A stretch of DNA of 44,170 nucleotides, taken from positions 1 through 44,170 of the IMG/VR virus record IMGVR_UViG_3300022602_000177, one strand, 5' to 3'. The translations under genes and the position numbers were made by a program. Numbering within the stretch: position 1 is the stretch's first letter; every line of letters begins with the position of its first letter. Below the pieces are notes generated by a model. That model was given only the letters and a program-made list of their open reading frames with translations, was not told the DNA's origin and did not search any database. Below are positions 1-8,021 of the stretch, in pieces. The stretch comes from a virus.

Positions 1-18
1 GCAAAAACAACTACACCC

Positions 19-324
19 TTAGATTTTTCTGAGCTTTTTGAGTTCTGCATGTTCATTGTGCCAACGGTTCATTACTTTGTGGTAGTGTTGCTGCGCCTGT
101 ACCAAAAATACCTGTTTATCTACAGCGACGGGATTTTGGTAAGTGTCTTCTAAGTATAGCTCATCTATGGGCCAGGTTGAGACAAACGCCAGCAGTTCGG
201 GTGTGACTTTGAACAAGCCGCCATTATGAACAAAATGTAAATCGGTTTGGATTTTCTCTCGCAGAATCTGTTTGTTCTGCTGATAGCTCGTAGCTTGTTT
301 GATTTGAGTTACTATATCTTGCAT
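19..324 (-). CDS. Small conserved phage protein of unknown function (101 aa)
   Basis: A 101-residue soluble, slightly basic protein with no membrane segment or signal peptide. I do not recognise a domain. The central segment HNGGLFKVTPELLAF and the LEDTYQNP motif resemble, from memory, a hypothetical protein found in T4-like aquatic phages, which I could not check. It ends 18 bases from the window edge. It lies downstream of the late fibre genes on the same strand but has its own consensus sigma70-type promoter, so it is probably expressed early and independently. The ATG is the predicted transcription start and no Shine-Dalgarno sequence precedes it. Confident that it is a gene; function unknown. 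Confidence 0.8.
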   Translation of the reverse strand: MQDIVTQIKQATSYQQNKQILREKIQTDLHFVHNGGLFKVTPELLAFVSTWPIDELYLEDTYQNPVAVDKQVFLVQAQQHYHKVMNRWHNEHAELKKLRKI

Positions 325-351
325 CTATGCAGTATAACAGTTACTGCGTAG
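325..351 (-). repeat. Imperfect 10-bp inverted repeat abutting the start codon
   Basis: Arms at 342-351 and 325-334 pair at 9 of 10 positions (the mismatch is 328/348) around a 7-nt loop. The right arm contains most of the -10 box and ends directly before the ATG. It could be an operator, or a hairpin that forms only in RNA reading through from the late fibre operon. The same arrangement, with a perfect repeat, occurs at gp47. Confidence 0.6.
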
Positions 352-359
352 AGTGTCAA
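331..359 (-). promoter_or_regulatory. Sigma70-type promoter giving a leaderless message for the 101-aa gene
   Basis: On the minus strand there is a perfect -35 TTGACA (354-359), a 17-nt spacer (337-353) and a -10 TATACT (331-336). Only 6 nt separate the -10 from the A of the ATG at 324, so transcription would normally start at the ATG itself. The upstream fibre gene ends at 365, so the promoter fills almost the whole 40-base gap. Confidence 0.8.
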
Positions 360-364
360 GCAGT

Positions 365-1324
365 TTAGGTAATAGTGACAGTTCCCCAACTGTTGCTCAA
401 GTTGGTTGTTTCTGGATAAACTACATCGACTCGATGACCAACTGTGATGTTGATTGTGTCATTGAATAACTGACTCAATGTTGAGTCAGTTCTTGGAGCA
501 GAATAAATTGTTAATGTAATTGTAATTACTGAACCATTGTCACCATTACTGCCTTGGGTACCATTGGTTTGAGTAGTAATGGTAACATAATCACCAGTAT
601 AACCGCTGGTAGTACTAGTAATGTTAATGGCTGTTTGTGGACTAGTAGTCAAAGAATAGTAATAAGGTGGGTTGTTAAGTACCACAGTACCGCCAGATCC
701 TGTTCTACCGCCGGGACTTTGAGCAACTATTTTATTTACTGATGCCAAGTTAGTAGCAAGTAATGTTTGTAGATCAGTTGATCTTGCAGTACCGTCCCCA
801 ACAGTAACTCCTGTAATCACAAAATTAATCTGCCCACCGGAATTGAAGAAGTACCGTGCATGATCACCATCAGCAAACGTTGCTGTGCGAGTAATTGTAA
901 AAGTTTGAGCGATACCGCTATTAGCTGTAGTGTATAAGAAATTTGGACTAATTACAGTACCCGTAGTTGTCGATCCTTGACTGGCATACGAAGTTGATGT
1001 TGCGTTAGTATAAGCTGTACTGAGCGAACTACTGAAAGTGCTAAGATATTGTACCAATGAGCCGGCTGTTGGGGCAGAGATACCTGTGCCAGAACCAGTT
1101 TGATGGGTATAGATCGAATTCAAAGTATTTACCGCTGTGGCCCACTGAGTGGCAGTAACAAGTTGAGTCGAACTTACTTGACTCAATGGAGTTTGACCGT
1201 ATCCATATCGCCCATTCCCCACAGCCCAAATTGTATTAATTTGATTCGCTGTACTACTTGGGCTTGTTCCAACAAACCCGTTATAGTCGGTTGATTGAAT
1301 TAGCCCACCTGATGCGTATGACAT
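365..1324 (-). CDS. Tail fibre / virion structural protein (319 aa)
   Basis: A Ser/Thr/Asn/Gly-rich, beta-strand-rich protein with almost no Lys or Cys, typical of a fibrous virion protein. The N-terminus holds a YGYGQ motif followed by a VTATQWATAVN helix-like segment (about residues 40-66). The middle has a YFFNSGGQINF motif (about 159-170), a combination I associate with fibre-like proteins of T4-like aquatic phages. It is the last gene of the unit that starts at the late promoter near 2569, 12 bases downstream of the 400-aa fibre gene, and has no late promoter of its own. Probably a distal fibre or short structural protein. The family is recalled, not searched. Confidence 0.65.
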   Translation of the reverse strand: MSYASGGLIQSTDYNGFVGTSPSSTANQINTIWAVGNGRYGYGQTPLSQVSSTQLVTATQWATAVNTLNSIYTHQTGSGTGISAPTAGSLVQYLSTFSSSLSTAYTNATSTSYASQGSTTTGTVISPNFLYTTANSGIAQTFTITRTATFADGDHARYFFNSGGQINFVITGVTVGDGTARSTDLQTLLATNLASVNKIVAQSPGGRTGSGGTVVLNNPPYYYSLTTSPQTAINITSTTSGYTGDYVTITTQTNGTQGSNGDNGSVITITLTIYSAPRTDSTLSQLFNDTINITVGHRVDVVYPETTNLSNSWGTVTIT

Positions 1325-1336
1325 GTTATTTTTTCC

Positions 1337-2539
1337 TTACGAATTAATTTTAACTACTGCCTCAACTGTTCCTGCACCCGTAGAGTCTTTATCCTCTAAT
1401 GCACGACCAATTACATTCCAAGTAGTTATTTCTGATTTTTTACCTGCACGAGCATAACCGTTGCCCGCGCTTACCAATCTATCTCCCTTGCGTACTTGTC
1501 CAATTATTTTAACTGGTACACGACCTTGTACTGCAACAGGAGGATGAGTTGAATTATCACCTGCGCGGCTATTCATAACAAATGCCGCATTAGTACTTAT
1601 CACTCCAAACACATTATCACTCAAATCTTCTATAGCTGCTGTAATTTCAGCTTCACCGCCCAATTCAACCACTGTGCCTGGATCGTATTCTGAATCTGCT
1701 TCAAATCGTTCTGCCAAGTCAGCATATTGTGCGTGAATACTTGTACCGTAGATGTTATTCCACCATGATGAGGTACTACCTAGATTATATGATAAGTTTG
1801 CTGCTGGGGTCAAGTCAGATTGAATATTTGTAAAAACAGTGCCACTTTGAAATTGGACTGATCCGATTACTGTCAAGCTATTTGCAGTTAAATTTTTAAC
1901 ATTCGCACTGTTGCTTACTGTTATATTAGAAGTAATTACTGTTGGACTTGTAATAGAAGAATTGGCGACTAGGTTAAACCCAGGATTTATAGTAGTCAAG
2001 CCCCCGATAGTTGTAGCTGGGTTGAAAGAGCTACTTTCGGTACTAACTATGGCGCTTAATTTATTATTAACAATGATGTTACCCACATTGTGTGTAGTTG
2101 ATCCATCAGATACTAAATTAGAAAAAATACCGATTGGTGTAGTACCTGGGGGAGTAGAAGGCCCAATGCCGATCCATTGTGTTCCATTATAAACACTGAA
2201 CTCACTTGTACCCGTGTTAAACCAAAAATCACCAGTCACTGCATATGATGGTGCAGTAGATCCAGTCATACTACTACTGATAACTTTCCAGTTTGTACCT
2301 TGCCATACGTTCAAATGCTTGCTAGTGCTATCCCACCATAGTTGGCCCACAAGAGGGTTAGTCGGAGCAGTTGCACTACTAGCATTTTCTAATAATTTGA
2401 TAAAATTCTCGTTTAAAGCGGATCCGTACCCAGCAAAATTTCTACCTATTAAAGTCAAATTAGTAGTGGTGTTGTCTTCTGTACCATCTGCTACAGTAGT
2501 AAGACTTGCCCCGCTTGTTAAAAATATATTGTAAGACAT
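1337..2539 (-). CDS. Tail fibre protein with C-terminal YADLAE-type domain (400 aa)
   Basis: The N-terminal 130 residues (LIGRNFAGYG..NENFIKLLEN, then LWWD and W repeats) match the N-terminus of the 392-aa fibre at 6159-7337. The C-terminal 130 residues (YGTSIHAQYADLAERFEADSEY, VFGVISTNAAFVMN, VAVQGRVPVK, VRKGDRLVSAG) match the end of the 342-aa protein at 8022-9050. The C-terminal block resembles the intramolecular-chaperone/peptidase G2-like ends of phage fibres and spikes, which can self-cleave after trimerisation in some members; whether this one does is unknown. A GATAAATA late promoter sits 22 nt upstream. Probably a trimeric fibre. Confidence 0.75.
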   Translation of the reverse strand: MSYNIFLTSGASLTTVADGTEDNTTTNLTLIGRNFAGYGSALNENFIKLLENASSATAPTNPLVGQLWWDSTSKHLNVWQGTNWKVISSSMTGSTAPSYAVTGDFWFNTGTSEFSVYNGTQWIGIGPSTPPGTTPIGIFSNLVSDGSTTHNVGNIIVNNKLSAIVSTESSSFNPATTIGGLTTINPGFNLVANSSITSPTVITSNITVSNSANVKNLTANSLTVIGSVQFQSGTVFTNIQSDLTPAANLSYNLGSTSSWWNNIYGTSIHAQYADLAERFEADSEYDPGTVVELGGEAEITAAIEDLSDNVFGVISTNAAFVMNSRAGDNSTHPPVAVQGRVPVKIIGQVRKGDRLVSAGNGYARAGKKSEITTWNVIGRALEDKDSTGAGTVEAVVKINS

Positions 2540-2561
2540 GTTCTATATGTAAGTTATCTCT

Positions 2562-2569
2562 TATTTATC
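2562..2569 (-). promoter_or_regulatory. T4-type late promoter (GATAAATA)
   Basis: The minus-strand octamer GATAAATA differs from the T4 late consensus TATAAATA only in its first base. It lies 22 nt upstream of the 400-aa fibre ATG and overlaps the last codon of the preceding 146-aa gene. No -35 box is visible, as expected for gp55-dependent promoters. Confidence 0.75.
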
Positions 2570-3008
2570 AACTAAGGGCGCCAGTTCCCCACCAAAGGAC
2601 TACACCACCGTCTTGTCCCGGGAAAGCATTTATCTCAATACTGTCTCCCCCAAAGCCGCCTTCGCCATAGGGACCGTACACAACACTGTTCACTGTAACT
2701 TTGGCACCGTTTTGCCCACCACTGCCACCTGGCTGATAACCAGCATATTGATTATCTGCTTGTGCAATATCAGTGGCTGCTACATCAGATAATCTTGCAA
2801 AATTGGCACTACTATTCACCAACTCAGTGGTCAATGGAATTTCTTCTAATGCTATGAATTCACCGATGGTTACAATTACGGCTGCTGCAACAACTAAGCC
2901 GACAACTTCATCAAATAAATTTGCACTATTACTTACTGGGACAGAACCACCTGCGCCACCAGCTACACCATTTGGGCTTCCGCCTGAACCACCGCTGCCA
3001 CCTGCCAT
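2568..3008 (-). CDS. Glycine-rich small virion protein (146 aa)
   Basis: The protein opens with a Gly/Ser-rich tract (residues 2-22), then a hydrophobic segment rich in Val/Ala/Ile (about 32-52) that could be a buried helix or a membrane-interacting stretch. It ends with a second glycine-rich part (YGPYGEGGFGG, PGQDGG). Glycine-rich loops of this kind form receptor-binding tips in T-even adhesins, so a small adhesin or fibre-tip cap is plausible but not shown. AGGGAG precedes the ATG at good spacing. It follows the 109-aa gene by one base, so it is translated in the same operon. Confidence 0.6.
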   Translation of the reverse strand: MAGGSGGSGGSPNGVAGGAGGSVPVSNSANLFDEVVGLVVAAAVIVTIGEFIALEEIPLTTELVNSSANFARLSDVAATDIAQADNQYAGYQPGGSGGQNGAKVTVNSVVYGPYGEGGFGGDSIEINAFPGQDGGVVLWWGTGALS

Positions 3009-3009
3009 G

Positions 3010-3339
3010 TTATTCTCCCTCTAATTCTTCTTCTATTTTTATTAACATGCTACGGACTTTTTCTGTAGCTTCCTGCGAATTTTTTTGTTTAAGACTTGAA
3101 AGAATATCTGTTATATAAGTTGTATAATAATGATTCCAAGTTTCTGAATTATCGCCCCTTTTATTTTTTATTTTGGTCAATAAGTTACCAGTTTTTTCAT
3201 TGTAATATTCTTCATGCAGATTTGGTGGTATACTATCACGAAACTCTTGGAATAGTTTAACATCCGCTATGACTACAGGGGCCCCATTCTTAATTAGGGC
3301 GTTAAAGAAAATACAATTTTGTTCGTTACTCAGCGACAT
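3010..3339 (-). CDS. Hypothetical protein between fibre genes, possible assembly chaperone (109 aa)
   Basis: A charged, mostly helical protein with none of the Ser/Thr/Gly bias of its neighbours. The C-terminal 45 residues (LSSLKQKNSQEATEK..IKIEEELEGE) look like an amphipathic helix or short coiled coil. Its ATG overlaps the stop of the 938-aa adhesin (TAATG), with GGAGAT as ribosome site, so the two are translationally coupled. Small helical proteins directly behind fibre genes are often fibre-assembly chaperones (T4 gp38 and Tfa have this position). The role is inferred from context only; the family is not recognised. Confidence 0.65.
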   Translation of the reverse strand: MSLSNEQNCIFFNALIKNGAPVVIADVKLFQEFRDSIPPNLHEEYYNEKTGNLLTKIKNKRGDNSETWNHYYTTYITDILSSLKQKNSQEATEKVRSMLIKIEEELEGE

Positions 3340-6155
3340 TATTTTATCTCCGCAATCAATCTAAATACCGAGAATACAGCCCATAAAGCATATCCAGTAA
3401 GTTTACTGTTTTTATCTAATTTCTTTTTCCTACGTCCCAAGAATCTACTAATAGTCATACCAATTTTCATGATATAGCGACCAGCACGATTGTCTTCTTT
3501 ACCAACTCCCATTGTATAAGCCATGTGCTCAGCCCACGGAGTAGCGATTTTAACAGTCCAATCAGTGACAAATTTTTGCTGAGCCAATGCTCGTTTTTCT
3601 TTGTCACGGATCCAGATCATAAAGTCAGGACCTTTTGCGTTCATCCAATCAACAACAATTTCTGCCCAGGACAAATATCCTTCGTAAGCATCTGGATCAG
3701 TTGCTCTTAGCATAGCACCAAATTTTTCGTCAGCTTCGTATACATCGTCGGGCAAATAACCTAGTTCATGAAGTTTTGTACAAATTATTGATGCTGCGAC
3801 CGCAATTAGAGCGACCAATGAGACTTCTTCTACGATGTTATATCCGGGTGCAGTATAAGAAGCACCGCCGCCAGGTGATCCACCCGAAGAAGTTATAGTA
3901 CCAAAACTACCACTAATAGTAGTATTTCTACCATTCCCGCCTGCGTTGGGGTCTAAAAGATATTGAGATGTCCAGACAACTGAATTTCCTGGATCAGTGA
4001 TTGTTACGGCCACACCTGCTGGATTTCCAGAAGTATTCATAGCCACAATACCAACAGTGTGATTAACAGCAGATACATTGCAACTGAATGTTGTTATGTT
4101 TGCAAACCCGTCTGCTTCTCCTAGATATACTCCATCAATTGAAACTCTACCAACATCCGATGCCGACATTGATACTGTATAAGTTCCCGCATAAGGAGCA
4201 GACCACAATCTTTTGAAACCTTGCCATGTATTAATAGGATGTATTCCATCACTACTCATCCATACTGCATAGTTGTTCATGAATGTTGTCCATGATGCAT
4301 TTGTTTCGGGATAAACTATACCCGTATTTGTATCAGTACCGCCTGACCCAGTGCCGCCAACTACAACAGTTATTGTCTCTCCGGGGATGACTGGAATACT
4401 AGTGCGAGTCTGATATCCGCCAGAGCCACCGCCACCGCCACCTCCACCATTACTGTAGTATCCTGCGCCGCCACCTGCTCCAGCACCAACAACAAACGCA
4501 TTCAACGAATGTACATGATCTGGTACAATGAATTCATATGTGCCCGCAGTTTCAAACGCTACTATGCCATTGGGGATTTGTACTGCTATGTTTACAGGTA
4601 TAGTAAGTACAGGAGCATTTATAGCATCACTATAAATCTTAATATTATCTGTATAATTTCCTATCGTTGGAATTTCGTAAGGAGTAACTACGAACGAAGC
4701 AGTATTTCCAGTAAATGTGTTGAAATTATAACCAATTGGAGAAGATGGTATATTAGAAACTGTGAATAGGCCATTGGTAGATACAATATTTGAAATGTTT
4801 AAATTAGCACCATTACCAATATTCTGTATAGTAATTGTTTGTTTTGTATTTGTAGAAAGCCCGTATTCTGTTATGAGAATATATCCAGCACCGCCAGAGA
4901 CTCCATTACCTCCACCCGCTGCGCCACCATTATTTGCAGTTGCAGTTGTCCATCCAGACGGTACTAAATTTTGCCCATTTCTACCGCTGTATGATCCGTT
5001 GTCGCCGTAGATGATATCACCCGCTGCTCCGCCGGGATAGCCACCACCACCGCCGCCGGGTCCACCACCATCACTGCCGCCACGATCACCACCTGCTCCG
5101 CCAGCATTGCTGCCACTAGAAGCCCATGATTCTTGACCATAGCCGTAACTATTGTTACCTCCGCCGCCGCCGCCACCACCGCCTGCGGCGACTGCAATCA
5201 ATGTTCCGTTTTTATATAGGGCACTGGCGGCGCCACCTCCGCCGCCTGATCCACTCCAGCCGCTGTATCCGCTAGGACCTCCAGCACCGCCGCCGAAGCC
5301 GTTATCACTATATCCCCCAGGAGCAGTGTAGTTGTGACTGCCACTTGCTCCGCCGCCACCGCCGCCGCCAATATGAGTTACTAAAGTATCTCCAACATTA
5401 ACACTTAATAATCCACTAATAATCTGACCGCTATATCCAGTTGCACCGCCGTGACTATCAGTGGCGCCACCACCCCCACCTGCACCAGAAAGTTTTATAA
5501 ACACATTGCCAACACCAGATGGTACTGTATATGTATTTGACCCCACTGTAGATTGATTAATAGTTTGTGTATTGTCCCCAACATATACTGGTAAGTTAAC
5601 GGGGCTAGAGCTTACGAGTCCTATACCATTATAATCTTGAAGTATGTTTGCAGTTACAGGTATTTGAGAATACACATTTCCAAGATATCCAATACTTGAA
5701 CCTATATCTATGTTTCCAGTAAAGTTACCAACTGAATTACCATAAAGTGTTATTGTTATATTTGCACTTGAACCGGGAGTTATAGTATAGGGTAGTGTTG
5801 GTAACTTTTGTGTATAAAGAGAAGTGTAATTTCCTACACTATCAACGATGCTGAAAGTTTCTATTACAACATCATAATCCCCAGCATTGGAAAGTTGCAC
5901 CGTTCTAGGAGCATCATAATGCCGTTGATAAAACGTGTGATCTATGCTGGCCACATTTGCTACGAGATTGCCTCGAGGAGTGGGATAAATTCTTTCCCAT
6001 GTGCCATCATTATGACAAACCCACCCTGTCTTGACTGGGTGCCAAGTTCCGTCAGCATTTTTAATCCAAGCGCCCTTCAGTGGTTTATAAGTACCAGAAT
6101 CATTTATGTATGTTACGCCCAGACCATACTTAATTGCTGCGTTAGGTATTGTCAT
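3339..6155 (-). CDS. Large glycine-rich adhesin / tail fibre protein (938 aa)
   Basis: Domain order: an N-terminal module with repeated Trp-containing motifs (GAWIKNADGTW, GWVCHNDGTWERIYP; residues 28-55); an immunoglobulin-like beta region (about 60-200); a long glycine-rich domain (about 205-432) with many poly-Gly runs; a second beta region; a shorter glycine-rich stretch (about 552-608); a beta-sandwich-like part resembling PA14/carbohydrate-binding folds (about 612-722); and a quite different C-terminal helical domain (about 760-938) with a hydrophobic segment and a basic RRKKK patch. Glycine-rich domains are the receptor-binding tips of T-even adhesins. The start is 3 bases after the 392-aa gene. 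Likely the receptor-recognition protein; the C-terminal domain is unexplained. Confidence 0.7.
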   Translation of the reverse strand: MTIPNAAIKYGLGVTYINDSGTYKPLKGAWIKNADGTWHPVKTGWVCHNDGTWERIYPTPRGNLVANVASIDHTFYQRHYDAPRTVQLSNAGDYDVVIETFSIVDSVGNYTSLYTQKLPTLPYTITPGSSANITITLYGNSVGNFTGNIDIGSSIGYLGNVYSQIPVTANILQDYNGIGLVSSSPVNLPVYVGDNTQTINQSTVGSNTYTVPSGVGNVFIKLSGAGGGGGATDSHGGATGYSGQIISGLLSVNVGDTLVTHIGGGGGGGASGSHNYTAPGGYSDNGFGGGAGGPSGYSGWSGSGGGGGAASALYKNGTLIAVAAGGGGGGGGGNNSYGYGQESWASSGSNAGGAGGDRGGSDGGGPGGGGGGYPGGAAGDIIYGDNGSYSGRNGQNLVPSGWTTATANNGGAAGGGNGVSGGAGYILITEYGLSTNTKQTITIQNIGNGANLNISNIVSTNGLFTVSNIPSSPIGYNFNTFTGNTASFVVTPYEIPTIGNYTDNIKIYSDAINAPVLTIPVNIAVQIPNGIVAFETAGTYEFIVPDHVHSLNAFVVGAGAGGGAGYYSNGGGGGGGGSGGYQTRTSIPVIPGETITVVVGGTGSGGTDTNTGIVYPETNASWTTFMNNYAVWMSSDGIHPINTWQGFKRLWSAPYAGTYTVSMSASDVGRVSIDGVYLGEADGFANITTFSCNVSAVNHTVGIVAMNTSGNPAGVAVTITDPGNSVVWTSQYLLDPNAGGNGRNTTISGSFGTITSSGGSPGGGASYTAPGYNIVEEVSLVALIAVAASIICTKLHELGYLPDDVYEADEKFGAMLRATDPDAYEGYLSWAEIVVDWMNAKGPDFMIWIRDKEKRALAQQKFVTDWTVKIATPWAEHMAYTMGVGKEDNRAGRYIMKIGMTISRFLGRRKKKLDKNSKLTGYALWAVFSVFRLIAEIK

Positions 6156-6158
6156 ATA

Positions 6159-7337
6159 TTAAATCTGAAACCAAAAATCACCAGGATTGCCTGTGCCATT
6201 TGTCGGAGTAGAAGTACTGATTGTTCGTTGACTACCCAACCATGGGGCAGTATTCCCATTAGCTATAGCGTTCTGTACACTATACATAGTTGCAATGGTG
6301 CCACTATTGTCAAAAGCATTTGCCACATTAGGGGCTGTTGGTATACCAGTAAGTGCAGGACTATAACTTGTTGCCAATGGGGCAATCGCAGTAGCAATAC
6401 TTGAATCACTATATTGTTTTGTGACTACACCCAACGAAGTTGTGGGGTTTTGATTTATAGTGACTTCACCAGTTTGTGCATTTATACTCAATGCTCTTGT
6501 ACTTGTACCAGACAAGTTAACATAAAAACTAATATTACTACTCAAAACAGAATTGACAAATCTACTTGTGCCACCAACATTGGTAGAAATAAGAAGATTT
6601 CCCCCTCCCAGCGTAATATTACCATAAAATAAACTATCGATGTCACGACGAGCATAGTTAACAGCAGCAATGTTACCCAAGTTCTGAGAATTTGTCACAG
6701 TACCATAGATTAGATTATTTGCTTCTGCTGCAAGAGTAAAGCCAGGACTAATTGTACTGAATCCAGTAACTGGATTTGCTGGGCTCAAAGTAAATGCTTG
6801 ATCATAACTAGCAATTGCAATAACATTATTATTTGTATAAAACTTGATAACTGTGTGTGTTGCTCCAGTTGTGTCTAATACATTTTCAACAATTGAACCA
6901 CTTTTGCCATCGGGAGCTTTGTACGCTGGGCCAACTACAGTCCATCCACTACCATTGTACATGTTCAACTGATAGTTTGTTGAATCCCACCATTGTGCGC
7001 CAACTTGTGATGTTGTAGGGGCAGAGTTGGCTACCCACACAGGAGTCACTGGCAACCAAGATGTACCTGTATAAATTCTAAGAACTTGATTTGCAGAATT
7101 GCTAATATCGTACCACAATTCACCCTCTAATGGAGTGCTAGGTGCATTTGCATTGGCAAAATTTTGTAACAGTCTAACGAAATTTTCGTCAAGCAATTGT
7201 CCGTATGTGGGATAATTTTTGCCAAATAAATCTAGATCAGATACATTTAACCCGGGGTTGATATCTGGACCATCTGCCGTTCCATCTTGTAAAGTAATAA
7301 GTACTTCACCTGTTGTCTTATTAAGAATATATGACAT
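6159..7337 (-). CDS. Tail fibre protein (392 aa)
   Basis: The N-terminal 130 residues (LFGKNYPTYGQLLDENFVRLLQN, then LEGELWYD and repeated W-containing units) are paralogous to the N-terminus of the 400-aa fibre at 1337-2539 and probably form the virion-attachment end. The rest is beta-rich, Asn/Thr/Ser-rich and ends in NPGDFWFQI instead of the YADLAE block. It follows the 215-aa gene by 3 bases and precedes the adhesin by 3 bases, so all are in one tightly packed late operon from the promoter at 8011-8018. Confidence 0.7.
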   Translation of the reverse strand: MSYILNKTTGEVLITLQDGTADGPDINPGLNVSDLDLFGKNYPTYGQLLDENFVRLLQNFANANAPSTPLEGELWYDISNSANQVLRIYTGTSWLPVTPVWVANSAPTTSQVGAQWWDSTNYQLNMYNGSGWTVVGPAYKAPDGKSGSIVENVLDTTGATHTVIKFYTNNNVIAIASYDQAFTLSPANPVTGFSTISPGFTLAAEANNLIYGTVTNSQNLGNIAAVNYARRDIDSLFYGNITLGGGNLLISTNVGGTSRFVNSVLSSNISFYVNLSGTSTRALSINAQTGEVTINQNPTTSLGVVTKQYSDSSIATAIAPLATSYSPALTGIPTAPNVANAFDNSGTIATMYSVQNAIANGNTAPWLGSQRTISTSTPTNGTGNPGDFWFQI

Positions 7338-7340
7338 TTA

Positions 7341-7988
7341 TTACCCCACTGAACTTAAATTAGTTAGAGTTTGAATACGCACAGTGTAATCAATTTGAAT
7401 AAGTCTGTTTAATGCTTTTTGTACTGGGTGGAAAATAACATGAGTCAACATTGGACCAGTGCTGCTTAATCCGCTTGTACCATCTGTGCTGCGACCAAAC
7501 AGGCCCAATTCATCAAATGTGTATTCATTCTGCAATGTTGTGTTATTATCAAACGCTACTTGATCTGCTGGTTCGCCGTAATCTAATAGGCAGCTGACCA
7601 AGATATCTGTGTAGACCTGTCCGGGAATGTGACGAATTTGAATATAGTTTTGCGTTGGGTTCGCATTTGCAGCCGCAGTGTCATCTACTACTTTGCTATA
7701 AGTTGCATTATATAAGTTACTGCTTTGACCAGTAGTGTTAGGAGGCAAATATGTGATGACACCTGTTGGATCAACACTGGTACCACCGTTACCAAAATGC
7801 ATTTCGTAGATGTAATTTTGATCTTTGTTTGCCAACATGTATGCCAGTGCTGCGCTTATGTTCTCATAGTGAATCGCATTGCTCTTGTCTATAAGAACTT
7901 CTCCAGTTACTGGATCGCTGATTTTGATGTGACCTCTAACATAGATTCCACTCATTTCATCTGGTTGACGGGTATTGTCTTTGCTCAT
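7341..7988 (-). CDS. Conserved virion/baseplate protein (215 aa)
   Basis: The protein contains GHIKISDPVTGEVL near the N-terminus (residues 19-32), then AIHYENISAALAYML, an HFGNGGTSVDPTG segment, and LTHVIFHPVQKALNRLIQIDYTVRI near the end. I associate this pattern with a structural protein encoded beside fibre genes in T4-like aquatic phages; a baseplate-to-fibre adaptor role would fit but is inference. It is the first gene of the late unit at 8018 and contains no glycine-rich or repeat tracts, unlike its downstream neighbours. Confidence 0.65.
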   Translation of the reverse strand: MSKDNTRQPDEMSGIYVRGHIKISDPVTGEVLIDKSNAIHYENISAALAYMLANKDQNYIYEMHFGNGGTSVDPTGVITYLPPNTTGQSSNLYNATYSKVVDDTAAANANPTQNYIQIRHIPGQVYTDILVSCLLDYGEPADQVAFDNNTTLQNEYTFDELGLFGRSTDGTSGLSSTGPMLTHVIFHPVQKALNRLIQIDYTVRIQTLTNLSSVG

Positions 7989-8010
7989 GTGAATTTCTCT
8001 GAATATATTG

Positions 8011-8018
8011 TATTTATC
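8011..8018 (-). promoter_or_regulatory. T4-type late promoter (GATAAATA)
   Basis: Minus-strand GATAAATA lies 22 nt upstream of the 215-aa gene, the same sequence and spacing as the site at 2562-2569. It sits between the stop of the 342-aa gene (8022) and the next ATG (7988). Confidence 0.78.
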
Positions 8019-8021
8019 GGT

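Noticed and set aside
5040-5200. Long antisense frames through the glycine-rich adhesin
   Set aside because: They are products of the GGN-repeat codons read in reverse: Pro/Ala/Val-rich, without ribosome sites or family resemblance.
3860-5540. CRISPR-like or tandem DNA repeats
   Set aside because: The repeated GCC/ACC triplets only encode poly-glycine; there are no spaced direct repeats.
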